A stretch of 64,000 bases of DNA, taken from assembly GCA_031263195.1 (NCBI GenBank), contig JAISGD010000024.1:1-64000 (forward strand). The letters are read 5' to 3'. The stretch's first letter is position 1. Each line of letters starts with the position of its first letter. This DNA comes from Campylobacteraceae bacterium (lineage in GTDB: Bacteria > Campylobacterota > Campylobacteria > Campylobacterales > Campylobacteraceae). The translations under genes and the position numbers were made by a program. Of the stretch, positions 63,328 to 64,000 are shown piece after piece. Under the pieces are notes generated by a model. The model saw only the letters and a program-made list of their open reading frames with translations. It searched no databases and had not been told where the DNA came from.

Positions 63328-64000
63328 ATGAGTATTGAGGCGTTAAGAGAGCGTTTCGCTCCGATTTTTGAGAAAATTGCGGCAAGCGCGGCAGAACGTG
63401 AAAACAAACGCGAACTGGCTTATGATGAGGTTAAAGAGCTTTTAGTTGCGGGGTTTGGCGCGCTTAGAGTTCCTAAGGAGTTTGGCGGGCTTGGCGCGAC
63501 TATTCGCGAGCAGTTTGAATTGTTGATTGATTTGGCGGCGGCGGATTCCAATCTTTCACAATCGTTTCGTCCGCACTTGATATTTGTTGAGGAGCAGCGA
63601 CTTTATGCGCTTAAAGGTTCTGATAACGCTAAGAATTGGCTCAAACGTGCAGTTAAGGGTAAATTTTTCGGCAATGCTGTAACAGAGCTTGGTTTTGGAG
63701 CGTCAAAGCGTTATCAAACGGCGGTTACGCGTGCAAAGGACGGTTCTTTGCGTTTGAACGGCGAAAAGTTTTACAGCACCGGTTCGCTTTATGCCGACTA
63801 TATAGCGGTTGCGGCAGATTTGGATGGAAAACGTGTGAGCGTCGCGGTCGCGGCGAATGCTGAAGGGTTAACGCAAAAGGACGATTGGGACGGCTTCGGA
63901 CAAAGACTTACCGCAAGTGGCTCATCTACATATAACAATGTTCTTGTGAATGAGGAGGATATTTTGGGAGACGGCTACGGCAGGGCTGGACGTTCATGGG
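63328..64000 (+). CDS. Acyl-CoA dehydrogenase-fold flavin monooxygenase, SfnB/DszC-like (partial)
   Basis: The gene starts at the ATG 63328 (AAAGGAGG upstream) and runs off the window after 224 codons. The visible part shows the N-terminal helical domain (LRERFAPIFEKIAASAAERE, VLVAGFGALRVPKEFGGLGA-like region) and the flavin-domain pattern NAVTELGFGASKRYQTAVTR with the strand LRLNGEKFYSTGSLYADYIA. This matches the acyl-CoA dehydrogenase fold of DszC/SfnB flavin enzymes, which act on organosulfur compounds with reduced FMN. Its codon usage is more GC-rich than most of the window. The exact substrate is unknown. Confidence 0.8.
   Translation, partial: MSIEALRERFAPIFEKIAASAAERENKRELAYDEVKELLVAGFGALRVPKEFGGLGATIREQFELLIDLAAADSNLSQSFRPHLIFVEEQRLYALKGSDNAKNWLKRAVKGKFFGNAVTELGFGASKRYQTAVTRAKDGSLRLNGEKFYSTGSLYADYIAVAADLDGKRVSVAVAANAEGLTQKDDWDGFGQRLTASGSSTYNNVLVNEEDILGDGYGRAGRSW

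Overview
The window looks like a chromosome segment of a free-living or host-associated member of the Campylobacterota (epsilonproteobacteria). The DNA is AT-rich, and several gene blocks match, from memory, neighbourhoods in Campylobacter jejuni. These are dus / membrane protein / dksA / rlmH / accD / IMPase; ccoG / rpsU / UPF0323 / gsp-like / D-2-hydroxyacid dehydrogenase / yajQ beside a CmeAB-type pump; glmM-lspA; thrS-infC; rpmI-rplT; and katA with an ankyrin gene. NifU/NifS in place of Isc, a cbb3-oxidase accessory protein (CcoG), class Ia NrdB and a catalase suggest a microaerobic or oxygen-tolerant lifestyle.

Region by region. Positions 0.4-8.2 kb carry a minus-strand housekeeping run: pcm and nrdB, a flavin-reductase-like gene, then dus to IMPase with overlapping ends. 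8.3-15.4 kb hold recO, a WG-repeat secreted protein, ccoG, a resolvase-like protein lacking the catalytic serine, rpsU, an M48 peptidase and a DUF898 membrane protein. 15.5-24 kb form a plus-strand block: a DNA-binding coiled-coil protein, an UPF0323 lipoprotein, a glutathionylspermidine-synthase-like ligase, a dehydrogenase, yajQ, and an RND pump with no outer-membrane channel or repressor gene beside it. 24-25 kb is a gene-free patch of short inverted dispersed repeats. 25-30 kb hold secreted or lipoproteins and nifSU. 30-36 kb carry folE, tig-clpP-def and metE. 36.9-45.6 kb hold ilvD, six tRNA genes, a membrane metalloprotease-like gene, prfA, rpsT, glmM-lspA and two gene-poor gaps.

45.7-49.5 kb is the translation cluster thrS-infC / rpmI / rplT, with a predicted pseudoknot in front of rplT. 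49.7-54.9 kb hold katA-ankyrin behind a large operator-like palindrome, a frameshifted ybaK-like gene, a leucine-rich-repeat gene, a phosphoesterase and a thioesterase. 55-60.2 kb form a metal-uptake locus: a Fur-family regulator divergent from znuACB, two identical 15-bp palindromes between them, and a TonB-dependent receptor of the copper-receptor type behind a Fur-like box. 60.7-64 kb hold a more GC-rich accessory segment: a 23-residue leader peptide ending in Cys-Cys, a StyA-like FAD monooxygenase, two small unknown proteins, and a DszC/SfnB-like flavin enzyme that runs off the window.

The most interesting signals are the Cys-Cys leader peptide in front of the StyA-like gene, the predicted rplT pseudoknot, the paired palindromes at the zinc locus, the recurring TTACATGTAA palindrome in intergenic DNA, and a duplicated 5' leader in front of two unrelated genes. 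All functional calls come from reading the sequence and from memory of the families; no database search was run.
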